Shown: positions 53,761 to 63,108 of the stretch, one piece after another | Layout: each line of letters begins with the position of its first letter | How positions within the stretch are numbered: the stretch's first letter is position 1 | NCBI RefSeq assembly: GCF_003332305.1 | Contig: NZ_QOIO01000004.1 | Coordinates: 1-64,000 of the forward strand | Reading direction: 5' to 3' | Length of the DNA: 64,000 nucleotides | Source: Microvirga aerophila | GTDB lineage: Bacteria; Pseudomonadota; Alphaproteobacteria; Rhizobiales; Beijerinckiaceae | The notes under the pieces: generated by a model | What the model saw: only the letters and a program-made list of their open reading frames with translations | Told to the model about the DNA's origin: nothing | Databases searched by the model: none | Translations under genes and position numbers: made by a program

Positions 53761-54753
53761 CTAGGTCGGTGAGGCGGCTTTCTTCGGGTGGCTGACGGGA
53801 GCCCCCGAGAAGCGCGCCTGCCTCGGGGAAAGCTCATGACCCTGAGGCTGAGTCAGAAGATCATAGAGTTCCGGTCGACGTCCCCGGATCCATCGTCGCC
53901 CTGTGGCGAGAGACAGGAGATCGAGGTCGAGATCGGCAACGACCAGGGCGTCCTGCGCCTTCCAGGTCTCCGCCACGATCCGTCCGTAGCAGTCGATGAT
54001 CATGGCGTTGCCGGTGCGGACCTCGCCGTCATCCTCCCCGACGCCGTTGCTGAACAGGAGAAAGTAGCCGTTGTCATGCGCTCGCGCCGGCAGCCAACGC
54101 AGCAGCCATTCCCGCCCCTTGGGGCCTCGAAACTCAGCCTCGATGGCCTCGGGGTCCTTGTGGCGGTTCTCCCATAAGGCCGGGTCGATCAGCCCCATCG
54201 CCTGAGGACTGCGCGAGTTGCAGCCGCCGGTCTGGTGCGGAGCCATGACGATGTCCGCGCCCAGAAGGGCCGTGGCGCGCGCATTCTCCATCAGGTTGTT
54301 GTCCCAGCAGATAAGAATGCCAACCCGGACGCCCCATGGGGTGTCGAACACCGTGTAGCTATCGCCGCTCGAGATGTCGTCGCTCTCGAAGGCGTGGAGC
54401 TTGCGATGGCGATGAACTTGGCCGTCGGGTAGGCACACCACGTAGGTGTTGAAGAGCCGTCCGTCATCCGCGCGCTCGATCAGGCCGGCCCCGATGGCCA
54501 TGTCATGCTGGGCCGACAGCCTAGCCAGAGCCTGCGTCGACGGGCCGGCAGGCACCGGCTCGGCGAGAGCTTCCAGCTGGTCGCGCGTGAGATTGCGGAC
54601 ATGCCAATAGCCGGTCAGGCACATTTCCGGAAACGCCAGGATCTTGACCTGACGCTCAGCGGCCTCCCGGCAAAATTTCTCCACGACTGACAGGTTGTAG
54701 CCCTTGTCGTTCGCCCTGTGGTGAAACTGGACCGTTCCGCATCTGATCGTCAT
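53761..54753 (-). CDS. Nitrilase/carbon-nitrogen hydrolase
   Basis: A 330-residue member with the E-K-C triad: LAFPEMCLTG (E), VHRHRKLHAFE (K) and VGILICWDNNLMENARATAL (C). It hydrolyses a nitrile or amide to acid; the exact substrate cannot be read. The C-W-D-N-N rather than the usual C-Y-D pattern suggests a subgroup near N-carbamoyl or aliphatic amidases. Stands alone after pdeM. Confidence 0.87.
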   Translation of the reverse strand: MTIRCGTVQFHHRANDKGYNLSVVEKFCREAAERQVKILAFPEMCLTGYWHVRNLTRDQLEALAEPVPAGPSTQALARLSAQHDMAIGAGLIERADDGRLFNTYVVCLPDGQVHRHRKLHAFESDDISSGDSYTVFDTPWGVRVGILICWDNNLMENARATALLGADIVMAPHQTGGCNSRSPQAMGLIDPALWENRHKDPEAIEAEFRGPKGREWLLRWLPARAHDNGYFLLFSNGVGEDDGEVRTGNAMIIDCYGRIVAETWKAQDALVVADLDLDLLSLATGRRWIRGRRPELYDLLTQPQGHELSPRQARFSGAPVSHPKKAASPT

Positions 54754-54778
54754 CGTGGAATCCTTTTGCTGAGGCAGA

Positions 54779-55537
54779 TCAGTCCCGCCTGAAGGTCACG
54801 CTGGCGATCCAGCCGAAGAAGATCGCGATCGCGGCTGTTGCCAAGCCATAGAACGCGCTCCAGTCCCGGGCCATCTCGCCCACCTGCTGCTCGAAGCCGG
54901 ATTTGACCAGCTCGAAATGAGTGATTGTGCGGGCAAGGATCACGGTATCGGCGAAGAGCATGACTTCAACGTCGTAATTGCCGGGCGGGGCCGTCGCGGG
55001 CAGCGGGATGCCCGCCCGGAAGATGTCCGGCGTCAGAAAGGTCACGCCGCGTGGGTCCTCAACGTAAAGACCTTCCTGCGCCTTGAGACGGTAGAGGGCG
55101 TCCCGGAACGGCCTGTCGGCTCCCTCGCGGGTGTTGGTGAAGTCGGGGGCGCCGATGATGGCGCGCAATCCCACCTTCTGGCGCTGGCGAAGCTGGTCGC
55201 TCGTCATTTCCTCGATCGGCCGGGACGTCAGGACGCTCAGATAGGCGGGCGCGACCGGAAACTTCTGCTGTTCCTGGTTGATCCAGACGGGTCCGAGCTT
55301 CTCCTTCTCGCGCACCACCACATACTGGCTCGGGCCGCGCACGGTGACAACCGCGTCATAGCCGGTGGCGCGGGCCACCGTCTGCGCATCCCTTCCGATG
55401 GCGCCGAAAATCGCGATGGACGTGCCGGTATAGTTGGAGTTGATCAGCACCCGGCTGTTCGACAGGGACGTGATCAGGGTCTCGGCCGCGGCTGGGCCGA
55501 CGGCGAGAAAGAACATGAGGCATGCCAGCGCCCTCAT
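54779..55537 (-). CDS. TIGR02186 family transmembrane protein
   Basis: A 252-residue protein with a signal peptide (LACLMFFLAVGPAAA), a periplasmic domain of about 190 residues (GYDAVVTVRGPSQYVVVREK, GPVWINQEQQKFPVAPAYLS) and a C-terminal membrane helix (FYGLATAAIAIFFGWIASV). This is the TIGR02186 layout, almost always next to a TauE/SafE permease. Its start overlaps the stop of that gene by four bases. Function unknown, perhaps a permease partner. Confidence 0.85.
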   Translation of the reverse strand: MRALACLMFFLAVGPAAAETLITSLSNSRVLINSNYTGTSIAIFGAIGRDAQTVARATGYDAVVTVRGPSQYVVVREKEKLGPVWINQEQQKFPVAPAYLSVLTSRPIEEMTSDQLRQRQKVGLRAIIGAPDFTNTREGADRPFRDALYRLKAQEGLYVEDPRGVTFLTPDIFRAGIPLPATAPPGNYDVEVMLFADTVILARTITHFELVKSGFEQQVGEMARDWSAFYGLATAAIAIFFGWIASVTFRRD

Positions 55538-56463
55538 GTGCGCGTCTCGCCGACCGTGATGGAGAAGGGCTCCGCAGGCGTCACCACGAGCTCCATGGCA
55601 AATCGCAGGCCCACCGCGAGCAGCAGGATCGCCAGGAGGAAGCGAAACAGTTCAGCGCGCAGGTTTCGCCCGGCCCGCGCCCCGAATTGGGCTCCGAACA
55701 CGCCGCCGACGATGAGCAGGATCGCCAGGACGATGTCGACGGCCTGGTTCGCGACCGCATGCAGGATGAGGGCCACCAGCGTGGTGCACACGATCTGGAA
55801 CTGCGACGTGCCCACGACGACGGTCGTCGGAACACGGAAGATGTACAAGAGCGCCGGCACCACGATGAAGCCGCCGCCGATGCCAAGCAGCGCGCCCGCG
55901 AACCCGACGAACAGGGCAAACCCCACGATGGGAATGACGCTGGCATAGAGCTTGGAGCGGTAGAAGCGCACGCGCGCGGGCAGGCCCAGATAAGGCGCGT
56001 GCTCTCCTGCGCGGCGGCGCAGGCGGACGGATCCGCCTTTGCGTTTGGTCAGGAACTCCCTGATGCTCTCCTTCATCATCAGGCTTCCGACGACGGTAAA
56101 GAGCGTCACGTACGAAATGACGATGACGAGATCGAGCTGGCCGGCCCTGCGGGCTGCGGCAAAGAACCAGACGCCCAGGGCGGAGCCCACGAAGCCGCCC
56201 GCCACCAAGAACCCACCGAGTTTGAGATCGAGGGCGCCACGCCTCAGGGCTCCGAGCACGCTGGTCATGGAAGAGGCGACGATCTGCGCCGACTGGGTGG
56301 CCACGGCGACAGCCGGTGGAATGCCGAGGAAAATCAGGAGCGGCGTCATGAGAAAGCCGCCGCCGATGCCGAACAGGCCCGAGATGAAGCCGACCGCAGC
56401 ACCCATCCCGAGAATCAGGAGAACGCTCACGGGCATTTCGGCGATAGGCAAATAAATTTGCAC
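55534..56463 (-). CDS. TauE/SafE-family membrane permease
   Basis: A 309-residue, eight- to nine-helix protein. Repeats FISGLFGIGGGFLMTPLLIF and GFAGALLGIGGGFIVVPALL contain the G-x-G-G-G-F-x-x-x-P motif of the family, once in each half. Members export sulfite, sulfonates or related anions. First gene of a two-gene operon with the TIGR02186 protein. Confidence 0.9.
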   Translation of the reverse strand: MQIYLPIAEMPVSVLLILGMGAAVGFISGLFGIGGGFLMTPLLIFLGIPPAVAVATQSAQIVASSMTSVLGALRRGALDLKLGGFLVAGGFVGSALGVWFFAAARRAGQLDLVIVISYVTLFTVVGSLMMKESIREFLTKRKGGSVRLRRRAGEHAPYLGLPARVRFYRSKLYASVIPIVGFALFVGFAGALLGIGGGFIVVPALLYIFRVPTTVVVGTSQFQIVCTTLVALILHAVANQAVDIVLAILLIVGGVFGAQFGARAGRNLRAELFRFLLAILLLAVGLRFAMELVVTPAEPFSITVGETRT

Positions 56464-56562
56464 CCCGGTACCCCTATGGCCGGTGCAGCCACATTCTTGT
56501 TATGACGTCGGGGGCGACTTTAAGGACCGTGTCTGAACGGAACCTGAGTGCATCCCGCGCCG

Positions 56563-59500
56563 TCAACTCTTGCCGCCAGCCATTGACCCAAGGGCCGCAG
56601 TCCGCCCGGAGCTCCAGGACGCTCCGCCGTTGGCCACTGGGTCCGAGGCCCGCGGCTGCCAACCTTGGACCAGGGCTTTTGCAGCCGCAAGATCGGCCTC
56701 CCCGAGTCTGGTGGAGATCTCATCCCGTTTCCTGGCCGCTTCTTCGTCGCCCTGGGCGGCCGCCAGAGCGAACCATGTGAAGGCTTTTGTCAGGTTCGGG
56801 CGAGTTCCAATTCCCTTGGTGTAAAGGACCCCCAGGTTGAATTGGCTGTCCCGGACGCCTGCCTCGGCGGCCTCGCCATACCAGTTCAGGGCGGTCTGAT
56901 AGTCGGGCTTTCCACCGACGCCGGAGGCGAGCAGCGTTGCGAGGTTGTGCATGGCGCGAATATTTCCGCCCTGGGCCGCCCGTTCGTACCACGTCACGGC
57001 AAGCTTGGCGTCTTTCGGAAGACCCACGCCCTTCTCGTGCATCATGGCGAGACGCTCCTGCGCGGGAGCAAAGCCCGCCTTGGCGGCCTTCTCGTAAAGG
57101 CGGGCCGCCAGAGGCGGGTCGTGAGGAACGCCGTTTCCTTCCGCAGCCCGGTTTGCGATCTCATGGACTGCGGCCGCGTCGCCCGCCAGGGCTGCCGCGC
57201 GCAGCTCCGCCGTCACCTGAGCGGGAAGTTCACCGATTGTCTCGGGCGGGATCAGGAACTTGGGGGACACAGACGGGGACGCGGTTAGGCTTGTGGGCTG
57301 AAACAGGTTGAGCGACTCCTGCGGAACCGGCGCCGTGACGGGGTTTGCGGGCGCCGGAATCAGCAGAGGTTCGGTCTGCTTGGGTGCAAGGTGCGCCGTC
57401 GTCTCGACCGGCGGCGAAGCCTTGGGCTGCGTCGGCTGCCTGGTATGCAGGATCTGGGTGGTTCCCGCTGCCAGGATAAGGACTGCGAGGCTGAACAGGA
57501 GCGGGCGGCGGCGGGACACGAGGCCCCGGCGAATACGCGCTATGAGCGACGGAGTGGTCAGGGGCGCTTCTGCCTCGTCGCTTTCCCCTTCGGGGCCTTC
57601 TGCCGATAGGTGAGAGGATTCGGGCAGGTCCGGCCATTCGGTGGCCGCCATGGCATTCCCATCAGGCGCTCCTGTCTGGGTGGCCCGCCGGGCGGCTGCG
57701 ATGAAGCTCGCGCGCACAATGCCGAGGTCCGCATCCTGGGGGAAGGAGGAGCCGACAGCATTGCGCAGCGGATCTGGCGTCTGCGCCTTACCTGGGCTCG
57801 CCCGCGAAGGAGCCTCCACAGGCGGGGCGGAGACCTCTTCCATTTGGGACAAGGCCGCCGCGTGGAGCCTGCGTACCGCTGCTTCAAGGCGATCCGCCGA
57901 CGGCGCGTTGGACGGGTTGGCCTCGGGGGACATCGTTTCAGCGCCGACCGGCCGGGTGATGGATTTCTCGCCCGGAAGGCGGGACACGAGAGTTTCTAGC
58001 GCGTCGTGGACAGCGCGCAGGGTCTGCTGGGTTTTCTTGTCGGACCGGGTCTGGAGCGCCTTCAGCTCCACGAATCCCTGTTTTAGGGCGTCGAGATCCC
58101 CGGTTGCCGGGGCGCCCGGCTGGATGTCCCTGAGGGCCGTTCGGGCAGCGCGCTCGGCAATGGCTGCGGTTTCGTCCTGAAGGTTTTTCAGGTGCGTTGC
58201 AGCCTGCTCGAAAATCTCACGAAGGGGCTCCGCCGGCGACTGGGCCAGCTGGTCCGCAAGGGTGACGATTCGCTTCTCAAGCGCCTCGAACGCCGATGGA
58301 GAACCCGTCGGCTGCTGTTCGAGTCTTTCCCCGATCGATCTGAGCAGCAGCTCGACATTAGAGGTGTCGGCCTGCTGGCCGACCTGCCGCAACTCGTCCT
58401 CAAGCCGGTCGAAGCGCTTGAGTAGGGGCTCCTGGGACGGAGCGTTGTCGGCGACCGCCTGGACCTGGGACGACAGGCGCTCGATCATCGATGTGAGCGC
58501 GTCGTTTTGCTCAAAACGCGCGTCCGTCATGGCGGCCATGCGTTCGGTCAGGAGCGCCAGCTGCCCGGCGATCGGGTCGAGATTGGCGGGTTCGGGCTCA
58601 GGCCTGCTTGCCAGCACATCGAGACGCTGGCTCAGGTTCTGGAGCTGCTCGGGGACGGTGCTCGCCTCCTGGGCGGCGGCCGTGCGGCCCAACGCGGAGC
58701 AGACATTCTCCAAGGAACTCTTGAGCGCCGAGAAATCGCTTCGCCCGACCTGATTGTCGCGAAGCTCCGCGATCTGCCGGCTTAAGGAGCCGACCTCGCC
58801 AGACAGGCGTTCGATTTGCTGCGGCTCCGCCCGCCGGGCGAGCTCCTGACGCATCTCGACGATCTGGCCGCCGAGGAATTCGATAGCGGAAGGGTCGATG
58901 CCTCTTTTGGCGATTCCCTCGATCTTGTCCTTGATCAGCTCGATCTCGGCGCCGATGCGCCGGTGCAGCCCCTCGGCAAGATCTTCGGACAGGGTCTGGA
59001 CCTGCCGATAGATCGCCGCCGTCGACGTGGCCAAAGTCAGGATGTCCTTGGTCGAACGGCCCTGTTCCAGCTCCTTGCCGATGCGATGGATGGCAAGATC
59101 CATCGCGGCGATGTCGTCATGGGTCGCAAGGGTTTCCATTTGGGCTTTGACCCGCTCGATATCCGAACGCACCGCCGCAACGGCGGGAGCCAGGGACGCA
59201 TTGGCCGGCTGCTCCAGCCGGTCCGCGAGGCGGGACATGTCGCCACGCAGGCCCACCAAGGTCTCGGATAACGGGGCAAGGGCCTTGATGGCGTCCTGAA
59301 CCGGAAATTCGATGCGCGCAGGAGTTGCCCGTTCCGTCACCACGCTGCGCTCGACCGTATCCAGGCGTTCTTTGAGCGCAGACAGGGCCTGGGACAGGAC
59401 CGAGGTCATCTGGTCCTGGTGATCGGCCGAAAGCCGGGCGGTTTCGCTCAACCGTTCCTCGGCATGCTCGATCCAGCCCGCCATGGATTCGAGCGCGATA

Positions 59501-59793
59501 GCGGTTCGAGAAGCCTCGTCATGGGGTAGGTGGTCGCCTTTGGCCGGCCTGGAGGGGGCGGTCGTCACGGTTTCGGCGGCTCGCTCACCGGCGGATTTCA
59601 TGATGCGGTTGATGATGCCTTCCACGTCCTCGCCTGCCCGCCGGCGGGGCTGTTCCGGCTTGTCCGAATGCTCGGCCAGAGCTGCGGCGAGCCATTCCTC
59701 AAGGGTCATCCCGGCCCTGCGGGCGGTGGCTTCGGCCACCTCAAGTGCATCCAGATCAAGATCTTCGAGATGGGAGAGCAGATGTCGTCTCAT
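56563..59793 (-). CDS. PodJ-like polar protein with coiled coil and Sel1 repeats
   Basis: A 1076-residue protein. After a short N-terminal region (DALEVAEATARRAGMTLEEW), residues about 90-620 are long coiled coils (TARLSADHQDQMTSVLSQAL, KERLDTVERSV). A proline-rich linker leads to one membrane helix at about 763-783 (PLLFSLAVLILAAGTTQILH). The periplasmic end has Sel1 repeats at about 893-1025 (AARLYEKAAKAGFAPAQERL, HNLATLLASGVGGKPDYQTA). This order matches PodJ, which organises polar development in Caulobacter, or the PleC-linked Hyphomicrobiales forms. Cell-pole function is inferred. Confidence 0.85.
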   Translation of the reverse strand: MRRHLLSHLEDLDLDALEVAEATARRAGMTLEEWLAAALAEHSDKPEQPRRRAGEDVEGIINRIMKSAGERAAETVTTAPSRPAKGDHLPHDEASRTAIALESMAGWIEHAEERLSETARLSADHQDQMTSVLSQALSALKERLDTVERSVVTERATPARIEFPVQDAIKALAPLSETLVGLRGDMSRLADRLEQPANASLAPAVAAVRSDIERVKAQMETLATHDDIAAMDLAIHRIGKELEQGRSTKDILTLATSTAAIYRQVQTLSEDLAEGLHRRIGAEIELIKDKIEGIAKRGIDPSAIEFLGGQIVEMRQELARRAEPQQIERLSGEVGSLSRQIAELRDNQVGRSDFSALKSSLENVCSALGRTAAAQEASTVPEQLQNLSQRLDVLASRPEPEPANLDPIAGQLALLTERMAAMTDARFEQNDALTSMIERLSSQVQAVADNAPSQEPLLKRFDRLEDELRQVGQQADTSNVELLLRSIGERLEQQPTGSPSAFEALEKRIVTLADQLAQSPAEPLREIFEQAATHLKNLQDETAAIAERAARTALRDIQPGAPATGDLDALKQGFVELKALQTRSDKKTQQTLRAVHDALETLVSRLPGEKSITRPVGAETMSPEANPSNAPSADRLEAAVRRLHAAALSQMEEVSAPPVEAPSRASPGKAQTPDPLRNAVGSSFPQDADLGIVRASFIAAARRATQTGAPDGNAMAATEWPDLPESSHLSAEGPEGESDEAEAPLTTPSLIARIRRGLVSRRRPLLFSLAVLILAAGTTQILHTRQPTQPKASPPVETTAHLAPKQTEPLLIPAPANPVTAPVPQESLNLFQPTSLTASPSVSPKFLIPPETIGELPAQVTAELRAAALAGDAAAVHEIANRAAEGNGVPHDPPLAARLYEKAAKAGFAPAQERLAMMHEKGVGLPKDAKLAVTWYERAAQGGNIRAMHNLATLLASGVGGKPDYQTALNWYGEAAEAGVRDSQFNLGVLYTKGIGTRPNLTKAFTWFALAAAQGDEEAARKRDEISTRLGEADLAAAKALVQGWQPRASDPVANGGASWSSGRTAALGSMAGGKS

Positions 59794-60171
59794 GGCCGCG
59801 TCCAGGGGGAACTGGGAACTCGAACGACGGCTTGGCCCCGTACCAGGCGCATCGTGGCGACACGGGAGGCTGGCTATGGCGAATCAAAGTTGAAGCGCCT
59901 CGTGACCCTGGTGTCGACGGCGCAGCTTTCCGCCAACGTAGTAAAAAAGCCGTTAAGGCAAGGGCAGTTAGCGAATTCGAGGACGTGCCCGAGCGTCACC
60001 CCTTCCTCTTCGTCGCTCCCCCAGAGGAGGCCTCGATTCCGCTGGGATGCACGTCTGTGTTGCAAAGCTCTTGCGGCGACGACAAAATAATGTTATATAA
60101 TTTGATTACATTTGAATCGTCGGTTCCTGGGGAACCCGGTTCGGGAACAAAGGAATAGACGGGGCAGGGCT
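59794..60171. other. Divergent promoter region, 378 bases
   Basis: Between the PodJ-like gene and the MerR gene. It has an A+T-rich patch near 60085-60110, unusual here and probably a promoter, and short inverted GTTCC/GGAAC units near 60120-60148 that may be a MerR-type operator. No gene seen. Confidence 0.5.
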
Positions 60172-60594
60172 ATGAATATCGACGCGACTGGAAAATACGC
60201 GGCCATCTCGGATAACGGCGCAATTGCCGACAACGCGAAGTCTTACACGATCGGTGACTTGGCTCGGGAATTCGGCGTGACCTTGAGAACCCTCCGTTTC
60301 TACGAGGACCGGGGTCTCTTGTCCCCCCGCCGCGAGGGAACCGCTCGTATCTACGACGCCCGCGACCGCGACCGCCTCTCCGTGATCCTGAAGGGCAAGC
60401 AGCTCGGCTTCACCCTGACCGAGATCCGCGCCATGCTGGCCGAAGACCGCGTAGCCGATGGGGTCGCCAACCTGACCCTCTCGCTTGATCAGATCGAAGA
60501 CCAGATCACCCATCTGGAGCAACAAAAGACCGAGATCGAGCAGGCCCTGGCCGAGCTCAAGGCGCGCCGCGCCGGTCTGGCCGTAGCGGCCTAA
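60172..60594 (+). CDS. MerR family transcriptional regulator
   Basis: A 140-residue MerR protein: [38 protein letters not shown] is the winged helix, followed by the dimer coil ([18 protein letters not shown]). No cysteine ligands, so it senses an organic effector, not a metal. Such LiuR/HmrR-unlike members often control acyl-CoA degradation, in line with the dehydrogenase and thiolase 0.6-2.5 kb downstream. ATG 60172 follows GGGGCAGGG. Confidence 0.87.
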   Translation: MNIDATGKYAAISDNGAIADNAKSYTIGDLAREFGVTLRTLRFYEDRGLLSPRREGTARIYDARDRDRLSVILKGKQLGFTLTEIRAMLAEDRVADGVANLTLSLDQIEDQITHLEQQKTEIEQALAELKARRAGLAVAA

Positions 60595-60691
60595 GCACCA
60601 ACTTTCTCCCGGACTGTTAGGGCTGCCCGACCGCTTCTGCGGCCGGCTACCCGTGTTGACGGGCTTGCATGTCCGCAGCAAAAGCGTCCCC

Positions 60692-61015
60692 ATGAGGACG
60701 TATCTCGTCTATACGATGGCAGCCTTGGCCGAGATCGCCGGCTGCTTTTCGGCCTGGGCTTATTTTCGCCGAGGAGCCTCGGCCTTCTGGCTCGTACCTG
60801 GCACGGCTTCCCTCCTGCTTTTCACCTTTCTGCTGGCTCGGATCGAGAGCGCCGCAGGCAGGACCTTTGCGGCCTATGGCGGGGTCTACATCGCGGCTTC
60901 TCTTGTCTGGCTCTGGTCCGTCGAGGGCATTCGCCCTGACCGGTGGGACCTAATCGGCGCCGTCATCTGCCTTGCCGGGGCTAGCATTATTCTGCTGGGG
61001 CCTCGTCCTGCCTGA
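60692..61015 (+). CDS. YnfA family membrane protein
   Basis: A 107-residue, four-helix membrane protein. [39 protein letters not shown] and [20 protein letters not shown] are the UPF0060/YnfA blocks. Resembles small multidrug resistance transporters. Start ATG 60692 (MRTYLVYT) matches the family. Confidence 0.88.
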   Translation: MRTYLVYTMAALAEIAGCFSAWAYFRRGASAFWLVPGTASLLLFTFLLARIESAAGRTFAAYGGVYIAASLVWLWSVEGIRPDRWDLIGAVICLAGASIILLGPRPA

Positions 61016-61097
61016 ATTCCCTCGGATAACTCACAAAAACCCAACCGTAGCCGTTCCGCGGGAGATTTCGCGCCCTAGCTCTTCCCCAACGCGCCCC

Positions 61098-61119
61098 GAT
61101 AGTTTATATGTGAACTATC
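61098..61119. promoter_or_regulatory. Inverted repeat upstream of acyl-CoA dehydrogenase
   Basis: GATAGTT, eight bases, AACTATC: a perfect 7-bp inverted repeat 60 bases before the dehydrogenase start. A plausible operator for the MerR protein at 60172 or a TetR-type repressor. Confidence 0.5.
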
Positions 61120-61179
61120 TGCCGAACCGGTACCGTCGCTCGCAGCCGGTTGCTGGGTTTCCGATCTGGAGGAGGTTCC

Positions 61180-62973
61180 ATGCCGGTCTACAAAGCCCCC
61201 GTCGAAGACGTGATGTTCCTTTTGAACGATGTCTTTCCCATCGAACGCCACAACAATCTTCCGGGCTTTGCCGATGCGACCCCCGACACCGTCGAGGCGA
61301 TCCTGAGCGAGGGGGCAAAGCTCTGCGAGGAGGTTTTTGCGCCTCTCAATCTCCCGGGCGATCAAGAGGGCTGCAAGCGCCATCCGGACGGCTCCGTCAC
61401 CACTCCCAAAGGTTTCAAGGAAGCCTATGAGGCCTTCGTGGCCGGCGGCTGGATGGGCCTGTCGGCTCCCGAGGAGTTCGGAGGACAAGGACTTCCCACA
61501 ACCCTCAACACGGTGATGCAGGAGTTCCTCTCCTCCGCCAACCTCGCGCTCGGAATGTATCCGGGGCTGACCCAGGGGGCCATTGCGGCTCTGGTCGTTC
61601 ACGCGTCCCAGGACATCAAGGACATCTACCTGCCTAAGATGGTCGAGGGGGCATGGACCGGCACCATGAACCTGACCGAGCCCCATTGCGGCACGGATCT
61701 TGGCCTTCTCAAGACCAAGGCCGTTCCCAACGGCGACGGCTCCTATGCCATCAGCGGCACCAAGATCTTCATCTCGGCCGGCGAGCACGACATGGCCGAG
61801 AACATCGTCCATCTGGTTCTCGCACGCATCGAGGGCGCCCCCGCCGGCACCAAGGGCATTTCGCTCTTCGTGGTGCCGAAGTTCCTCGTCAAGGAGGATG
61901 GATCCCTTGGAGAAAGAAACGGCGTCTCCTGCGGCTCCATCGAGCACAAGATGGGCATCCACGGCAACGCCACCTGCGTGATGAACTATGATGGGGCGAA
62001 AGGCTGGCTGATCGGCCAGGAGAACCGCGGCCTCAACGCCATGTTCGTGATGATGAACGAAGCGCGTCTTGCCGTGGGCGTGCAGGGATTGGCGCAATCC
62101 GAGGTCGCCTATCAAAACGCCGTGGCCTACGCCAAGGACCGCCTTCAAGGCAGGGCGCTCACGGGGGCGAAGTTCCCGGACAAGCCGGCAGATCCGATCA
62201 TCGTCCATCCCGACGTGCGCCGCACGCTCCTGTCCATCAAGGCTTTTAACGAGGCCGCCCGCGCCCTGGTCGTCTGGACCGCGCTCAAAAGCGACATCGC
62301 CCATCGCTCCTCGGATGAGGCGGAGCGGCAATCGGCGGATGACCACATGGGTCTCATGACGCCGGTGGTGAAAGGCGTGCTGACGGATCTCGGCTTCGAC
62401 AACGCCGTGAAGGCGCAGCAGATGTTCGGCGGCCACGGCTACATCGAGGAATGGGGCATGTCGCAATTCGTGCGCGACGCCCGCATCACCCAGATCTATG
62501 AGGGAGCGAACGGCATCCAGGCCATGGATCTCGTGGGTCGCAAGCTCGGAAAAGATGGCGGGCGCGCCATCATGGGGTTCTTCAACGAGGTCGGTGCTTT
62601 CTGTCAGGAGAATGCAGGAGACGAGAACCTGAAGAGCTTCATTGCGCCGCTCCAGCAAGGGCTGGGCCATCTCCAGCAGGCCACCATGTGGTTCATGCAG
62701 AACGCCATGGCCAAGCCCGACAACGCCGGCGCAGGCGCGACGGACTTCATGCACCTCTTCGGCCTCGTGGCCATGGGCTACATGTGGGCCAAGATGGCCA
62801 AGGTCGCACATTCGAAGAAACAGCAGGGCAACGGCGTCGCCGAGAAGATGGACGCGAAGCTTCTGACCGGCCGCTTCTTCATGGAGCGCCTGATGCCGGA
62901 AACCGCGTCGCGCCTCGCCTGCATCTCGACCGGTGCGGACACGACAATGGCGATGCCTGTCGAAGCCTTTTGA
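61180..62973 (+). CDS. Acyl-CoA dehydrogenase, large FadE5/DmdC-like type
   Basis: A 597-residue flavoenzyme, longer than the usual 380 residues because of a C-terminal extension domain (residues about 470-597, FFNEVGAFCQENAGDENLKS). Core motifs: TMNLTEPHCGTDLGLLKTKA (FAD contact), ISGTKIFISAGEHDMAENIV, and FGGHGYIEEWGMSQFVRDARITQIYEGAN, split here at 20: FGGHGYIEEWGMSQFVRDAR then ITQIYEGANG with the catalytic E. It oxidises an acyl-CoA to the enoyl-CoA. GGAGG precedes ATG 61180. The thiolase follows. Confidence 0.93.
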   Translation: MPVYKAPVEDVMFLLNDVFPIERHNNLPGFADATPDTVEAILSEGAKLCEEVFAPLNLPGDQEGCKRHPDGSVTTPKGFKEAYEAFVAGGWMGLSAPEEFGGQGLPTTLNTVMQEFLSSANLALGMYPGLTQGAIAALVVHASQDIKDIYLPKMVEGAWTGTMNLTEPHCGTDLGLLKTKAVPNGDGSYAISGTKIFISAGEHDMAENIVHLVLARIEGAPAGTKGISLFVVPKFLVKEDGSLGERNGVSCGSIEHKMGIHGNATCVMNYDGAKGWLIGQENRGLNAMFVMMNEARLAVGVQGLAQSEVAYQNAVAYAKDRLQGRALTGAKFPDKPADPIIVHPDVRRTLLSIKAFNEAARALVVWTALKSDIAHRSSDEAERQSADDHMGLMTPVVKGVLTDLGFDNAVKAQQMFGGHGYIEEWGMSQFVRDARITQIYEGANGIQAMDLVGRKLGKDGGRAIMGFFNEVGAFCQENAGDENLKSFIAPLQQGLGHLQQATMWFMQNAMAKPDNAGAGATDFMHLFGLVAMGYMWAKMAKVAHSKKQQGNGVAEKMDAKLLTGRFFMERLMPETASRLACISTGADTTMAMPVEAF

Positions 62974-62983
62974 CGATAGCGTC

Positions 62984-63082
62984 ATCCCGGCCGAAGCGTC
63001 AGCGAAAGAGCCGGGATCGCCTGACGAGTGAAGCGTTCTCTTTTCGATAACGATCCCGGGTTCTGCTCCGCAGACCCGGGAT
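62984..63082. repeat. Intergenic palindromic elements
   Basis: Two hairpins: ATCCCGGC/GCCGGGAT at 62984-63017 and ATCCCGGGTTCTGC/GCAGACCCGGGAT at 63053-63082. The repeated ATCCCGG ends suggest a dispersed REP-like element. It also could reduce read-through between the two genes. Confidence 0.6.
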
Positions 63083-63108
63083 GAAACATGATAGTTTGGG
63101 AGGCTTTC

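Noticed and set aside
60118..60148. GTTC/GAAC cluster before the MerR gene as an SOS box
   Set aside because: No pair has the required seven-base spacing; more like a MerR operator.
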